Source of the DNA: Reinekea marina
Lineage (GTDB): Bacteria > Pseudomonadota > Gammaproteobacteria > Pseudomonadales > Natronospirillaceae
Reading direction: 5' to 3'
DNA length: 64,000 bases
Assembly: GCF_030409715.1 (NCBI RefSeq)
Contig: NZ_JAUFQI010000001.1
Coordinates: 1,487,001 to 1,551,000 of the forward strand
Below the pieces are notes generated by a model. The model was given only the letters and a program-made list of their open reading frames with translations. It had not been told where the DNA came from and did not search any database. This document shows, piece after piece, positions 55,271-64,000 of this stretch. Each line of letters opens with the position of its first letter. The first letter of the stretch is position 1. Made by a program: the position numbers and the translations under genes.

Positions 55271-55978
55271 TTAGTGGCCGCCAAGGAAGCTTTTGGCTAC
55301 TTCCGGATCATTTAACAAATTTTCACCTGTGTCGGTGAAGCTGTTTCGGCCTGCGGCCAGTACAAAACCTTTGTGCGCGATTCGTAGCGCTTGTTTTGCA
55401 TTTTGTTCAACCATAAGAATGCCAACGCCTTCTTTATTGATTGCTTCGACGCGATCAAAAATTTCATTCATATAAAGAGGGGATAAGCCAGCGGTCGGCT
55501 CATCTAACAGTAAAACTTTAGGCTCGATCATCAATGCACGACCCATGGCCACCATTTGACGTTGACCACCTGAAAGTTCGCCCGCAGGTTGGTTGCGTTT
55601 GTCTTTCAAATCTGGGAAGTAATGGTAAACCGATTCCAAGGTGTTTCGAAAATTCCCTTTGCGTAAGTAAGCACCCATTTCTAAGTTTTCTTCAACGGTC
55701 ATGCTTACAAAGACGTTTTTTTCTTGAGGTACAAACGACATTCCGTGGCTGACTAATACATGCGGCTCAGCATTGGTGATATCGACGCCGTTTAACTCAA
55801 TTGAACCTTCGGTGACATTAAGTAAGCCGAAAATTGCCTTCAGAGAGGTCGATTTTCCGGCACCGTTAGGGCCGATAATGACCCCAATTTCATTAGCATC
55901 AACCGACATATTGACACCGTTTAAAATATTCATGCCGCCGTAGCCACCATGAATGTTTTTTGTTTCTAAAATAGCCAT
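55271..55978 (-). CDS. livF: Branched-chain amino-acid ABC transporter ATPase LivF
   Basis: A 235-residue ABC ATPase. Walker A is GPNGAGKST, the signature LSGGQRQM, Walker B LLLDEPTAGLSP and the H-loop region MVEQNAKQAL (Gln/Asn in place of His is usual in LivF). Twelve bases after livG. Confidence 0.95.
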   Translation of the reverse strand: MAILETKNIHGGYGGMNILNGVNMSVDANEIGVIIGPNGAGKSTSLKAIFGLLNVTEGSIELNGVDITNAEPHVLVSHGMSFVPQEKNVFVSMTVEENLEMGAYLRKGNFRNTLESVYHYFPDLKDKRNQPAGELSGGQRQMVAMGRALMIEPKVLLLDEPTAGLSPLYMNEIFDRVEAINKEGVGILMVEQNAKQALRIAHKGFVLAAGRNSFTDTGENLLNDPEVAKSFLGGH

Positions 55979-55990
55979 GATTTCTCCAAA

Positions 55991-56761
55991 TTAAGCGGCG
56001 TCGTTACCAAAGTAAGCTTCGACAACTTTTTGATTGTTACGAATATCTTCAATAGCGCCTTCAACCATGACGCTGCCTTGTGCAAGTACAATTACGGGGT
56101 CGCACAGCTTGGCAATCATGTCCATATCGTGTTCGATAACCAAAAAGGTAATGCCTAATTCGCGATTCATGCGCAAAATATTATCTGTTAAATCTTTAAG
56201 TAGAGTACGGTTGACACCCGCGGCCACTTCATCGAGAAGAACGACTTTGGCGTCTGTCATCATGGTTCGACCGAGTTCTAATAACTTTTTTTGCCCGCCA
56301 GATAAGTTGCCTGCCAGTTCATTCTTTACATGGTCCAAGCCAATGTATTGAATAACCTCTTGTGCTTTTTGGCGAACTTCGAGCTCTTGCGCCATGACCT
56401 GCTTAGGTTTTAGCCACGTATTAAAGATGTTTTCACCCAATTGGTTGGGCGGCACCATCATCAAATTCTCTAGAGCCGTCATTTGCGAAAACTCATGCGC
56501 AATTTGAAACGTTCTGAGTAAACCTTGATTAAAAAGCTGGTTGGCTGTGAGTGAAGAGACATCTTCACCGTCTAATAGAATTTGTCCAGAATCTAACGGA
56601 ATGGTACCGGCAATGATATTAAAAATTGTCGATTTACCTGCCCCGTTTGGACCGATCATGCCCGTTATTGACCCTTTTTCGATGTCAAAACTGCAATCAT
56701 TAATTACTTTCAGGTGCCCGAACGATTTCTCGACGTGCTTAACCTCGATCATGGATGACAT
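55991..56761 (-). CDS. livG: Branched-chain amino-acid ABC transporter ATPase LivG
   Basis: A 256-residue ABC ATPase, first gene of the operon. I chose the ATG at 56761 preceded by GGAGAAG; the frame runs 15 codons further upstream without family-like residues. Walker A is GPNGAGKST, signature LSGGQKKL, Walker B VVLLDEVAAGVN, H-loop VIEHDMDM. DEVAAGVN differs from the common DEPAAGLN but keeps the catalytic Glu. Confidence 0.94.
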   Translation of the reverse strand: MSSMIEVKHVEKSFGHLKVINDCSFDIEKGSITGMIGPNGAGKSTIFNIIAGTIPLDSGQILLDGEDVSSLTANQLFNQGLLRTFQIAHEFSQMTALENLMMVPPNQLGENIFNTWLKPKQVMAQELEVRQKAQEVIQYIGLDHVKNELAGNLSGGQKKLLELGRTMMTDAKVVLLDEVAAGVNRTLLKDLTDNILRMNRELGITFLVIEHDMDMIAKLCDPVIVLAQGSVMVEGAIEDIRNNQKVVEAYFGNDAA

Positions 56762-57030
56762 TGACTTCTCCAGTGTGGCTTTTAGCCTTTCTCTTTTTAT
56801 AAGCACATCAGCATCAAGGATTGCCTGTTGTCTGTGTGCTTTTGTTATTGCGTTGTGGACGGGTTAAAAACAATCAAACTGCTAAGAGCGCTAAAAAGTC
56901 GATGATTCTTAGTAGCGCGAACTCACTGCTTTCAGGCGTCACACCCGCTTATATTGATAACGGCGTAGTTTACCTATTCTTGGCGGCTAGGTCAGCCGCT
57001 ATGAGCGATATTCAACACGGATAGGTCGCA

Positions 57031-58563
57031 TTATTGGTATTTTTTTGTATATCTGTAATGCCGCAGCAGTAAAATGACCAATATAATAGTTGCAATAATG
57101 GGCAGTGTAGCGCTTGGGTAACGTTGAAACGGCGTTAGCCCAGATCGCAGCGTTAACTCACCTATTAGCTGTGCTTCTGTAAATTGCTCTGAAACTTTTA
57201 GAAGCTTACCTTGGGCATTCATTAGCGCAGAAAGACCATTTTGAGTGGCACGTGCCATATCTCGGCCATTTTCAATTGAGCGCATTCGAGTTATTTGTAG
57301 ATGTTGATGAGGTGCAATGGAATCTCCAAACCATGCATCATTACTAACTGTTGTGAGTAATTGTGATTCTTTGGCTAATTTACGAACAATATCTGGATAA
57401 GCGGCTTCATAACAAATTACCGGTGCAAGAAAAATTGGCTCGCCTTTTAAGCTAGTGACCAGTGGTGTTTGCGGTTTTAGCGCGGGTGACATACCCGAAA
57501 TTGAAATGTTGAAAAAGCCGATTAGATTACGCAGGTGTGGATCAAAAGGAACATACTCTCCAAATGGTACTAAGTGTTGTTTACGGTACTCTTCACCTTG
57601 TGCCATACCATGGCCCTGAACGGCATTAAAATAGCGCGGTCCTTCTTTCGTAACCACGCCCGTTAATAACGTCTGGTCTCTTTGACTCATAATAGATTGT
57701 ACTTGTGCCATGAAATTAGGGATTTGATCAGCACGCCGAGTCATAGCGGCTTCTGGCCACAACATAATATCGACATCGGGTAAGGTTTCTATTTGCTCGC
57801 CATAAAACTGTAAAGTTGCTAGCTGTTGAGATGATTTCCATTTGTCTTGTTGAGCAATGTTACTTTGAATTGCGGCAACTTTGACTGTTGATTGCGCTTG
57901 CGTCCAATAATCTGCGGGCAACCACAATCCTGCAATGTTTAACGACAGTAGTACAAGCAAAGATCCGGCTAGGGGCCGAACCGCCGATTGGAACCCTGTT
58001 TGCTGCCAACGTAAAACAGCCAATAGCAGCAGTGCACTTATAAAGGCTAGAATTAAAGAAAGTCCGTACACCCCTATTATTGCAGCAAGTTGTGCCATGG
58101 GTAGATCGATGACAGCATAACCTGTAAATAACCAGGGCATGCCCGTCAAAAACCATTCGCGGAGCCATTCAAAAAATAGCCAGCTCAATGGGCTAGCCAG
58201 CAATAAGCTCAGCTTCAGCTTTTGGAGAAAGCGAACATGAAACCACAGCTGTATAGCTGTTAAAAACGCCAGCGCTCCGCAAAATGCGGCCGTGAGTAAG
58301 AATGAAAGAGCGACAGGGGTGTCTACCGTGCGCATACTGCCATAGACCCAAGATACCCCGAGTCCAAAAAAGCCAATGCCAACTACCCAGCCTAGCCAAA
58401 AGGCGACTTTAGGTTGGTCAATGACTGATTGCAGCCAGAAAAACCCAGCGATACCGACCAACGCCAGTGGCCAAATATTGAAAGGGGCTAAAGACAAAGG
58501 GATGCAAAGACCAATAGCAAAGGCAACTACTATTTTTACGGCGAGCGGTTTTGAGGTGAACAT
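57031..58563 (-). CDS. lnt: Apolipoprotein N-acyltransferase Lnt
   Basis: Adds the third acyl chain to outer-membrane lipoproteins. About 510 residues from the ATG at 58563; a TTG seven codons upstream is possible. The N-terminal half has six hydrophobic segments. The C-terminal nitrilase domain has Glu in IMLWPEAAM, Lys in EEYRKQHLVPFGEYVPFD and Cys in PVICYEAAYPD, the full triad. The window lacks corC/ybeX, its usual upstream neighbour. Confidence 0.95.
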   Translation of the reverse strand: MFTSKPLAVKIVVAFAIGLCIPLSLAPFNIWPLALVGIAGFFWLQSVIDQPKVAFWLGWVVGIGFFGLGVSWVYGSMRTVDTPVALSFLLTAAFCGALAFLTAIQLWFHVRFLQKLKLSLLLASPLSWLFFEWLREWFLTGMPWLFTGYAVIDLPMAQLAAIIGVYGLSLILAFISALLLLAVLRWQQTGFQSAVRPLAGSLLVLLSLNIAGLWLPADYWTQAQSTVKVAAIQSNIAQQDKWKSSQQLATLQFYGEQIETLPDVDIMLWPEAAMTRRADQIPNFMAQVQSIMSQRDQTLLTGVVTKEGPRYFNAVQGHGMAQGEEYRKQHLVPFGEYVPFDPHLRNLIGFFNISISGMSPALKPQTPLVTSLKGEPIFLAPVICYEAAYPDIVRKLAKESQLLTTVSNDAWFGDSIAPHQHLQITRMRSIENGRDMARATQNGLSALMNAQGKLLKVSEQFTEAQLIGELTLRSGLTPFQRYPSATLPIIATIILVILLLRHYRYTKKYQ

Positions 58564-58692
58564 ATAAATAAGAGGATCCTTCAAGAAGTCTGCTGCACTT
58601 TAACCTGTCGCTCATAGGTCGACAAGCATTGGCCTTATTGACTAACGGTGGCAAGCGCATCAGACTAAGTCAAAACCATTGAGTGAAACAGC

Positions 58693-59085
58693 ATGGAAAT
58701 ACAGGAAGATCGTGAATATCAAGCAAAGGCCATTAAGTTACTAGATCAAGAGCTTAAAAATTGTGCTTGGGATTCAAAAATTGATAAAAAACGCATCATG
58801 GCACTGTACGCCGAAGCCAGCTTAATTGTCCAAAATAGCAGTAGCCATAAAAAGCTCATGGCTCTAGCTCAAACTTTGATCGATTCGCTGGCGCGTATCG
58901 TTCGTTGCGTAGCTATTGAAGAGGAAGCCGCAAAGCGTACCCTTATTAAAGGGCGGGAAGTAGAGTTAGAAGCAGAAGTGCTGTTTTACAACACAGACAA
59001 TGAAGTTAAGGAAATGCGAAAATTTGCCGGAAAAATGAAACGGCATAACGCCAAACCTCGGGCCGATAATCGGTTTAAGCGTTAA
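58693..59085 (+). CDS. Small helical protein of unknown function
   Basis: A 130-residue soluble protein that I do not recognise. It is mostly charged and probably all helical (REYQAKAIKLLDQELKNCAW, KRIMALYAEASLIVQN, EEEAAKRTLIKGREVELEAE) with a basic tail (KMKRHNAKPRADNRFKR). A Cys pair is at CAW and RCVAI. It precedes the acyltransferase gene by 14 bases and is probably cotranscribed with it. Confidence 0.75.
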   Translation: MEIQEDREYQAKAIKLLDQELKNCAWDSKIDKKRIMALYAEASLIVQNSSSHKKLMALAQTLIDSLARIVRCVAIEEEAAKRTLIKGREVELEAEVLFYNTDNEVKEMRKFAGKMKRHNAKPRADNRFKR

Positions 59086-59099
59086 ATTAAAGCCTAAAC

Positions 59100-60386
59100 A
59101 TGACTTTCAAAACAATAACAAAAATAGTACCTGTTCAAAGTCTAAAATCATTGCTTCAACCTCATCCAAAAGAGGACACCTTAGTTGATGGATTACGTGG
59201 GCTGTCAGCGATAATGATCGTGATTTTTCACGCCATGTTCGCTGTATACTTTCTGTTTAAAAACCGGCCGGAACTCTTTCAACTCTATATAGAACAATTT
59301 GATTTCCCGTTACGATTTCTTTTTGGCTTCGATAAAGCGGTTGATATTTTCTTCATGATCAGCGCTTATTTGCTGGGGAAGCAATTAATTGGGCAAGCTC
59401 GGAGTAAGGGCATACAAGCTCGACGCTTTTACCTAAATCGTCTATTTCGCATTTACCCGTTATTTATAATCGCGCTTATCTTATATAGCCTAGGCAGTTG
59501 GCATCTATTTGAGCGCGATTTTTGGTTTAATTTAATCTTTATCGATAACTTTATGCACAATACGATCATCCCTGTCGGATGGTCACTTTCGGTAGAGATG
59601 CAATGCTATTTAGTGTTGCCGCTCGTTATTTACTTGTCTGAAAAATCGAAATACCCGGTTTGTTTTATAGCCGTGTTGCTATTGCTCTCTGTCGGCTTAC
59701 GAGGGTGGGTGGCGCTCACGCATCCGGAAGTCTATCAAGTACCTTTTCATTCGATTTTTATGAATCCAAGCATTGATTATCAATATATGGGTCAAATGTA
59801 CTACGCAACCCCAAGCCGGCTAAGTAGTTTTATCGTTGGCTTGCTGTGGGCTGCAATTGTGATGCATGAGAAGTTTCAACATTATTATAATCGCATTTCT
59901 CAAAATAGGTGGTTCGCAAGACCACTCATTCTATTTTGTGCCATGCTGATGTTCGTCAGTTTATTTTTCCCAATTTACGATGCCAAGCTTTGGCAGCATT
60001 GGCCTGTTCTCGAATCGATAAATCTTTATTTAGTTGTTTTACACCGTGTTGCGTTTGCAATGGCACTTTTGATTATTATTTTATTGGTTCGAAAGCCCAC
60101 AAGCCTATTCGTGCGATTGCTATCTTGGCGCGTGCTGCGCGTTTATTCCAAGTTAGCCTTCCCTGTGTACTTGTTTCATTTCCCTGTGCTGGCGATTTCG
60201 TGGCTGCTGGTCATGCAAACGACTAACTTAAAATCGATAGAGGTTGTTACGCCGCTGCAAACTGCTGCGGCGGCACTTATAGCCTTAATTTTAGTGGCCT
60301 GGGTCGCGCTGCCATTACACTTTTTAATTGAACACAAAGGAATACGATTCGGGCAGCGACTGAACCAAAAGCTGTCCGGTCAATAG
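59100..60386 (+). CDS. Acyltransferase-3 family membrane protein (OafA/YrhL type)
   Basis: A 428-residue membrane acyltransferase with about ten hydrophobic segments. The N-terminal signature LVDGLRGLSAIMIVIFHAMF with catalytic His, RFYLNRLFRIYPLF and IPVGWSLSVEMQCYLVLP are typical. These proteins acetylate or acylate surface sugars. The substrate is unknown. It ends against the thiolase gene with no space. Confidence 0.9.
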   Translation: MTFKTITKIVPVQSLKSLLQPHPKEDTLVDGLRGLSAIMIVIFHAMFAVYFLFKNRPELFQLYIEQFDFPLRFLFGFDKAVDIFFMISAYLLGKQLIGQARSKGIQARRFYLNRLFRIYPLFIIALILYSLGSWHLFERDFWFNLIFIDNFMHNTIIPVGWSLSVEMQCYLVLPLVIYLSEKSKYPVCFIAVLLLLSVGLRGWVALTHPEVYQVPFHSIFMNPSIDYQYMGQMYYATPSRLSSFIVGLLWAAIVMHEKFQHYYNRISQNRWFARPLILFCAMLMFVSLFFPIYDAKLWQHWPVLESINLYLVVLHRVAFAMALLIIILLVRKPTSLFVRLLSWRVLRVYSKLAFPVYLFHFPVLAISWLLVMQTTNLKSIEVVTPLQTAAAALIALILVAWVALPLHFLIEHKGIRFGQRLNQKLSGQ

Positions 60387-61568
60387 TCACGACCGCTTCT
60401 GTTTTTGGTAAAGGGTCACCACGGCTGCACCACCTAACCCTAGGTTATGTTGCAAGCCAATCTTTGCATCTTGAACTTGGCGAGCGCCTGCGTTTCCACG
60501 TAGCTGTTGAGTGAGCTCAAAACATTGAGCCAACCCAGTAGCGCCCACAGGGTGGCCTTTTGACATAAGCCCGCCGGATGGATTCACGACTGTTTGGCCA
60601 CCATAGGTGTTGTCTTTGTTTTCTACAAACTCGGTAGCGCCACCGGCAGGGCACAGCCTCAAGCCTTCATAGCTAATTACTTCGTTAGGGACAAAACAAT
60701 CGTGTAATTCGACAACATCTATATCCAGTGGGTTTACGCCGGTTTGCTGATAAACTTGGTCTGCCGCTCTTTGGGTCATGTCTGCGCCTACAAGATTTCT
60801 GGCATTATCCCAAGAGCTTGGCGTATCAGTCGTCATCGCCTGCCCAGTAATGGCGACACTGGCGTCTATACCGTGTTTTTTAGCAAAAGCCTCACTGCAA
60901 ATAACGGTCGCTGCAGCACCACAGGTGGGCGGGCAGCACATAAAGCGGGTGAGGTAATTCATGTATACGATTGGAGAATCTAAAACATCAGCTTCAGTTA
61001 AAGGCGTGTTGAGTAAAGCAAATGAATTGTTTAACGCATGGGTTCTGGTTTTTACCGCCACTTTTGCATACAAAGACGGATCTGCATCATAGGTGCATAG
61101 ATAATCGTGGCCTGCAGCGCCGAAAGCTCTCAGTGCAATAGGCCCTTCGGGGTAGCCCATTTGATCTAGCTTGGTGTGGAAAATGTCAAAGGGTGATTCG
61201 CGGTCTTGCCAGTGTGACCCTAACGCACCTTTCTGCATTTCCTCGAAGCCAAACGCTAAGACACAATCTACAGCACCACTGGCGACGGCTTGTCGTGCTA
61301 AGAATATGGCTGTAGAGCCAGAGGAGCAGTTATTGTTTACGTTGATAAACGGGATTCCGGTCATAAAGGCATCGTAAAGTGCGTGCTGACCGCAGGTTGA
61401 ATCGCCATAGATATAGCTGCCATACGCTTGTTGAATCGCCTTTGGTTCAAGCCCCGCATCGGCGAGAGCGCCCTGAATTGCTTGAGCGGCCATTATGCGA
61501 AAGGGCTGTTGTTGGCCAGGCTTGCTAAATTTAATCATGCTAACGCCAGCAACGATAACTTTATTCAT
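60387..61568 (-). CDS. Thiolase family protein (SCP-x / lipid-transfer-like)
   Basis: A 393-residue thiolase-fold enzyme from the ATG at 61568. The acyl Cys is in NNCSSGSTAIFLARQAVASG near residue 80. The C-terminal His is in SKGHPVGATGLAQCFEL. LHDCFVPNEVISYE and the lack of a C-terminal second Cys motif (CxGGGxG) point to the SCP-x/acetyl-CoA acetyltransferase-like subgroup, not a classic degradative thiolase. No partner DUF35 gene is near, so its substrate is open. Confidence 0.9.
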   Translation of the reverse strand: MNKVIVAGVSMIKFSKPGQQQPFRIMAAQAIQGALADAGLEPKAIQQAYGSYIYGDSTCGQHALYDAFMTGIPFINVNNNCSSGSTAIFLARQAVASGAVDCVLAFGFEEMQKGALGSHWQDRESPFDIFHTKLDQMGYPEGPIALRAFGAAGHDYLCTYDADPSLYAKVAVKTRTHALNNSFALLNTPLTEADVLDSPIVYMNYLTRFMCCPPTCGAAATVICSEAFAKKHGIDASVAITGQAMTTDTPSSWDNARNLVGADMTQRAADQVYQQTGVNPLDIDVVELHDCFVPNEVISYEGLRLCPAGGATEFVENKDNTYGGQTVVNPSGGLMSKGHPVGATGLAQCFELTQQLRGNAGARQVQDAKIGLQHNLGLGGAAVVTLYQKQKRS

Positions 61569-61791
61569 ATGGACACCCAAAAGTTGTATTTAGGCGATTG
61601 AGTTTATCGGCTCTTAATAGCTATGTCATGGTTCAATAGTTGGAGAGCCATTCCATTTATGCACATTTGATTTAAATCAAGGCCGTTATCAAATAATCAA
61701 ACAGCCACCATTTTGTGACTCTAAGCAGTTTTAAATCACTATTTAAAGGTGTAAAGTGAAGTTAATCCTTCCTGCATATCTGGGTGAAACG

Positions 61792-62541
61792 ATGCGAAAA
61801 ACACTTCGGTCATTTTTATTCAATACGAGCTTAATAATTACGGTCTCCTTTTCATGGTCAAACGAAGTGCCTTCGGCGACCGAGTTACTTAATAAAGTCG
61901 ACAAACTTTATCAGCAAGATAACGCCTACGCTAAATTAACGATGGAGATTCAAACCCCCGATTATCAGCGGTCTATGAGTATGGAGTCATGGTCCATTGG
62001 GTTGGATTATTCGCTCATGCGTGTATTGACGCCCAAAAAAGAGCAAGGCGTCGCAACACTGAAGCGAGAAAACGAAATGTGGAACTATTTACCTAAAATT
62101 CGTAAAACCATCAAAGTACCGCCTTCTATGATGATGGGTAGCTGGATGGGCTCAGACTTTACTAACGATGATTTAATGAGAGAAGGCTCTTGGGTTGAAG
62201 AGTTTGAAGTCGATCTAAGGGCCGAGAATGGCCAGTATATTCTTGATCTTGTCTCCAAAGAAAACACCGTCACCGTTTGGGGGGCCATGCAAATTATCAT
62301 TGATCAAGAGACATTGTTGCCGATTAAACAAATATACCTAGACGAAGACGGTTCCGCCGTCCGAGAGATGGTTTTTAGTGATATAAAAACTTTTGATGGC
62401 GTTACCTTACCCTCAGTAATGACATTAACACCCTTAACCAAAGATGGGCATTTAACCCGCGTCACTTACGATGATCTTAGCTTTAATGTTGAGATAGGCA
62501 GTGATTTTTTTACTGTGCAAAATTTACAACGACGCCGATAA
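61792..62541 (+). CDS. LolA-like outer-membrane lipoprotein-sorting protein
   Basis: A 249-residue exported protein of the LolA-like family (TIGR/PF17131-type). I use the ATG at 61792, preceded by GGGTGAAAC; a GTG 12 codons earlier is in frame. The signal peptide ends near SWSNE. Family features are MEIQTPDYQRSMSMESWSIG, the MRVLTPKKEQGVATLKRENEMWNY block and MMMGSWMGSDFTNDDLM. It usually accompanies FtsX-type permeases in exporter operons, as here. Confidence 0.9.
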   Translation: MRKTLRSFLFNTSLIITVSFSWSNEVPSATELLNKVDKLYQQDNAYAKLTMEIQTPDYQRSMSMESWSIGLDYSLMRVLTPKKEQGVATLKRENEMWNYLPKIRKTIKVPPSMMMGSWMGSDFTNDDLMREGSWVEEFEVDLRAENGQYILDLVSKENTVTVWGAMQIIIDQETLLPIKQIYLDEDGSAVREMVFSDIKTFDGVTLPSVMTLTPLTKDGHLTRVTYDDLSFNVEIGSDFFTVQNLQRRR

Positions 62542-62554
62542 GTAGGGTGACACA

Positions 62555-63790
62555 ATGTTAATGTTTAAGCTGGCGTTTCGAAATATTTTAAGGAATAAGC
62601 GCCGTACCATACTGACGATGCTCAGTATGTTTGGCGGATACACCTTGTTGGTGTTATCGATATCCGTTCAAAGCGGCTCTTACGATCAGGTGATCGACTT
62701 TTTTACCCAAGACTCGACAGGCCATGCCCAGGTTATTTCACCGGGGTACTTAGAAAAACCGACGCTCTATAAAACGGTTCCTGCGACAGAAGAATTTTAC
62801 CTGCAAATTAAGAGCTTAAACCGAGTAACTCACGCCGTGCCCCGAATTGTGAGTGGCGCATTAGCCTATGGTGAAACAAAAAGCTTTCCGGTACAGGTTG
62901 TTGGGGTCGATGCGGTCAAAGAGCGTGACATGTCTTTTTTGGAAGACAAGGTTAAGCAAGGGCACTATTTTACGGATCTGCCCACTGAAGACGGCCTATA
63001 CGATGCCATGATCGGTGCCGCCGTTGCGCGTCAATTATCTTTAGCCGTCGGTGATGAGCTTATTCTCATTTCGCAAGCAAGCGACGGGTCTTTAGCGAAC
63101 GACATCTACAATGTGGGAGCCATTATTGGTGACCAAAAAGGAGCCGAAGCTCGGACTGTTTATTTGCCAATTGTAGCAGCGCAGTCATTCTACGTTATGG
63201 AATCGCAAGCACACTATTGGGCCGTGCTTTCAGACGATGTCGGTTACAGCGATAAACTGGCCGCGGATTTAAATAGCTGGTTGCAGGAAAGTGACTATTC
63301 AAATTTACAATCGAAAAGTTGGAAGCTGGTAGCAAAAGACTTTTATGCTGCCATGACGGCTGATATAGAAGGTGGTTACATCTCCTACTATATCATTGTG
63401 CTATTAATTGGCATTGGCGTATTGAATACAGTGCTGATGTCAGTATTGGAACGCACTGGAGAATTCGGAGTTCTAAAAGCCATCGGCACGTCACCAAAAC
63501 GTTTGTTCTCGTTGATTGTGCTTGAAACGCTAATGTTGGCCGTATTGAGTTGCTTGTTTGGGTTTTTAGTGTCCTTGCCTATCAACTATTTTTTAGCGCA
63601 TGTGGGCATAAGCTTACCCGATCCAGTGGAGTTCTCCGGTGTGACGATGTCGCATATGCAGGGTTTATGGAACGTATCGGTGTTTGCAGAGCCAGCCTTG
63701 ATAATTATATCCGCTGCGGCGTTAATATCTCTGTTTCCAGCAAGAAGGGCTGCAAGAATAGTCCCTGTTGAGGCTATGAGGAGCTTATGA
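62555..63790 (+). CDS. ABC transporter permease (FtsX/MacB type)
   Basis: A 411-residue permease with one N-terminal membrane segment, a large periplasmic domain (residues 45-270) and three C-terminal segments. The N-terminal LAFRNILRNKRRTILTMLSMF, the middle ISYYIIVLLIGIGVLNTVLMSVLERTGEFGVLKAIG and FPARRAARIVPVEAMRSL are MacB/FtsX features. AGGGTGA precedes the ATG. It is directly followed by a second permease. Confidence 0.92.
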   Translation: MLMFKLAFRNILRNKRRTILTMLSMFGGYTLLVLSISVQSGSYDQVIDFFTQDSTGHAQVISPGYLEKPTLYKTVPATEEFYLQIKSLNRVTHAVPRIVSGALAYGETKSFPVQVVGVDAVKERDMSFLEDKVKQGHYFTDLPTEDGLYDAMIGAAVARQLSLAVGDELILISQASDGSLANDIYNVGAIIGDQKGAEARTVYLPIVAAQSFYVMESQAHYWAVLSDDVGYSDKLAADLNSWLQESDYSNLQSKSWKLVAKDFYAAMTADIEGGYISYYIIVLLIGIGVLNTVLMSVLERTGEFGVLKAIGTSPKRLFSLIVLETLMLAVLSCLFGFLVSLPINYFLAHVGISLPDPVEFSGVTMSHMQGLWNVSVFAEPALIIISAAALISLFPARRAARIVPVEAMRSL

Positions 63791-64000
63791 ATGAGTATTA
63801 ATTGGACGCTCGCCTTACGCAATATTATGCGTAATAAACGACGCACCTTATTAACGTTGTTATTGATCAGCGCCACGCTCAGTGTCCTTATTTTTACGGA
63901 TGGTTTTATGCGTGGAATGACTGATGTCATGATTCGCTCTGCCACTCGACTGTATCCAGGTGACGGTCAAATTCACCACTCAGAATATCTCGCCGATCGT
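63791..64000 (+). CDS. Second FtsX/MacB-type permease (cut by window end)
   Basis: Only the first 70 codons are seen. The ATG follows the previous stop with no gap. MSINWTLALRNIMRNKRR followed by TLLTLLLISATLSVLIFTDG is the same N-terminal pattern as the first permease, with a membrane segment and the start of the periplasmic domain (SATRLYPGDGQIHH). The partner ATPase gene is not in the window and probably follows. Confidence 0.88.
   Translation, partial: MSINWTLALRNIMRNKRRTLLTLLLISATLSVLIFTDGFMRGMTDVMIRSATRLYPGDGQIHHSEYLADR

Noticed and set aside
56821..57024. Small plus-strand open frame between livG and lnt
   Set aside because: The sequence has a hydrophobic N-terminus but no ribosome site or similarity, and lies in the gap between two minus-strand genes. 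A weak hairpin GCGGCT/AGCCGC at 56983-56999 is there but has no T-run.
63586..63945. Antisense open frame across the two FtsX-type permeases
   Set aside because: It spans the junction of two clear permease genes on the other strand.
1..64000. Mobile elements, CRISPR arrays, prophage or defence genes
   Set aside because: I saw no transposase, integrase, direct-repeat array or known defence domain. The genes read as core genome.

Overview
The window looks like chromosomal DNA of a marine or halophilic gammaproteobacterium, perhaps Oceanospirillales-like. That placement is inferred from gene order and content, not from a database search. The supporting features are the blocks ychF-pth-rplY-prs-ispE-lolB-TPR lipoprotein and hemA-prfA-prmC, a complete ectoine locus, ackA-pta, and a malate:quinone oxidoreductase. 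By eye the base composition is moderate and even. I see no insertion sequence, integrase, CRISPR array, rRNA or tRNA, so the window reads as core genome with a few lineage-specific genes.

Layout. 0.2-8.3 kb: a LysR regulator divergent from a class II cytochrome c, then a PQQ-type sugar dehydrogenase, dnaB, mqo, a second class II cytochrome c on the opposite strand, acuI and ung. 8.5-10.6 kb: a 703-residue exported protein I do not recognise. 10.6-16.6 kb: a molybdenum-cofactor riboswitch followed by moaA-mobA-moaB-moaC-moaD-moaE-modA-modB-modC, tightly packed. 16.6-26.4 kb: a DUF2339 membrane protein, a chemotaxis receptor, a TSUP permease, an acyltransferase, a rhomboid protease, a small basic protein, a 5'-nucleotidase lipoprotein, a DUF2200 protein and a small membrane protein. 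26.5-32.1 kb: ectR divergent from ectA-ectB-ectC-ask plus a membrane-anchored TPR protein that overlaps ask, closed by a terminator.

32-43.3 kb: a peroxiredoxin-like protein, an MgtC-type protein, the ychF-to-TPR block on the minus strand, and hemA-prfA-prmC on the plus strand. 43.3-50.3 kb: a MaoC-type hydratase, a D-2-hydroxyacid dehydrogenase, a HAD-like protein, ackA-pta and an M23 peptidase. 50.4-57 kb: a periplasmic binding protein, a family-3-like binding protein, a small membrane protein and the livG-livF-livH-livM transporter. 57-64 kb: lnt, a small helical protein, an acyltransferase-3 protein, a thiolase, and the beginning of a LolA-like plus FtsX-type exporter operon cut by the window edge.

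How the parts work together. The molybdenum operon joins cofactor synthesis and molybdate uptake under one RNA leader. The ectoine operon joins compatible-solute synthesis with its own aspartokinase and possibly with an uncharacterised TPR membrane protein. The minus-strand block at 33-40 kb and hemA-prfA-prmC are shared housekeeping genes for translation, isoprenoid, nucleotide and haem metabolism and for lipoprotein export.

I did not find a convincing wholly new multi-gene system. The best leads are the ask-linked TPR membrane protein, the repeated TTAGTGTACTA site in the ectoine region, the hairpin between ectC and ask, and the Moco riboswitch that drives molybdate transport genes.
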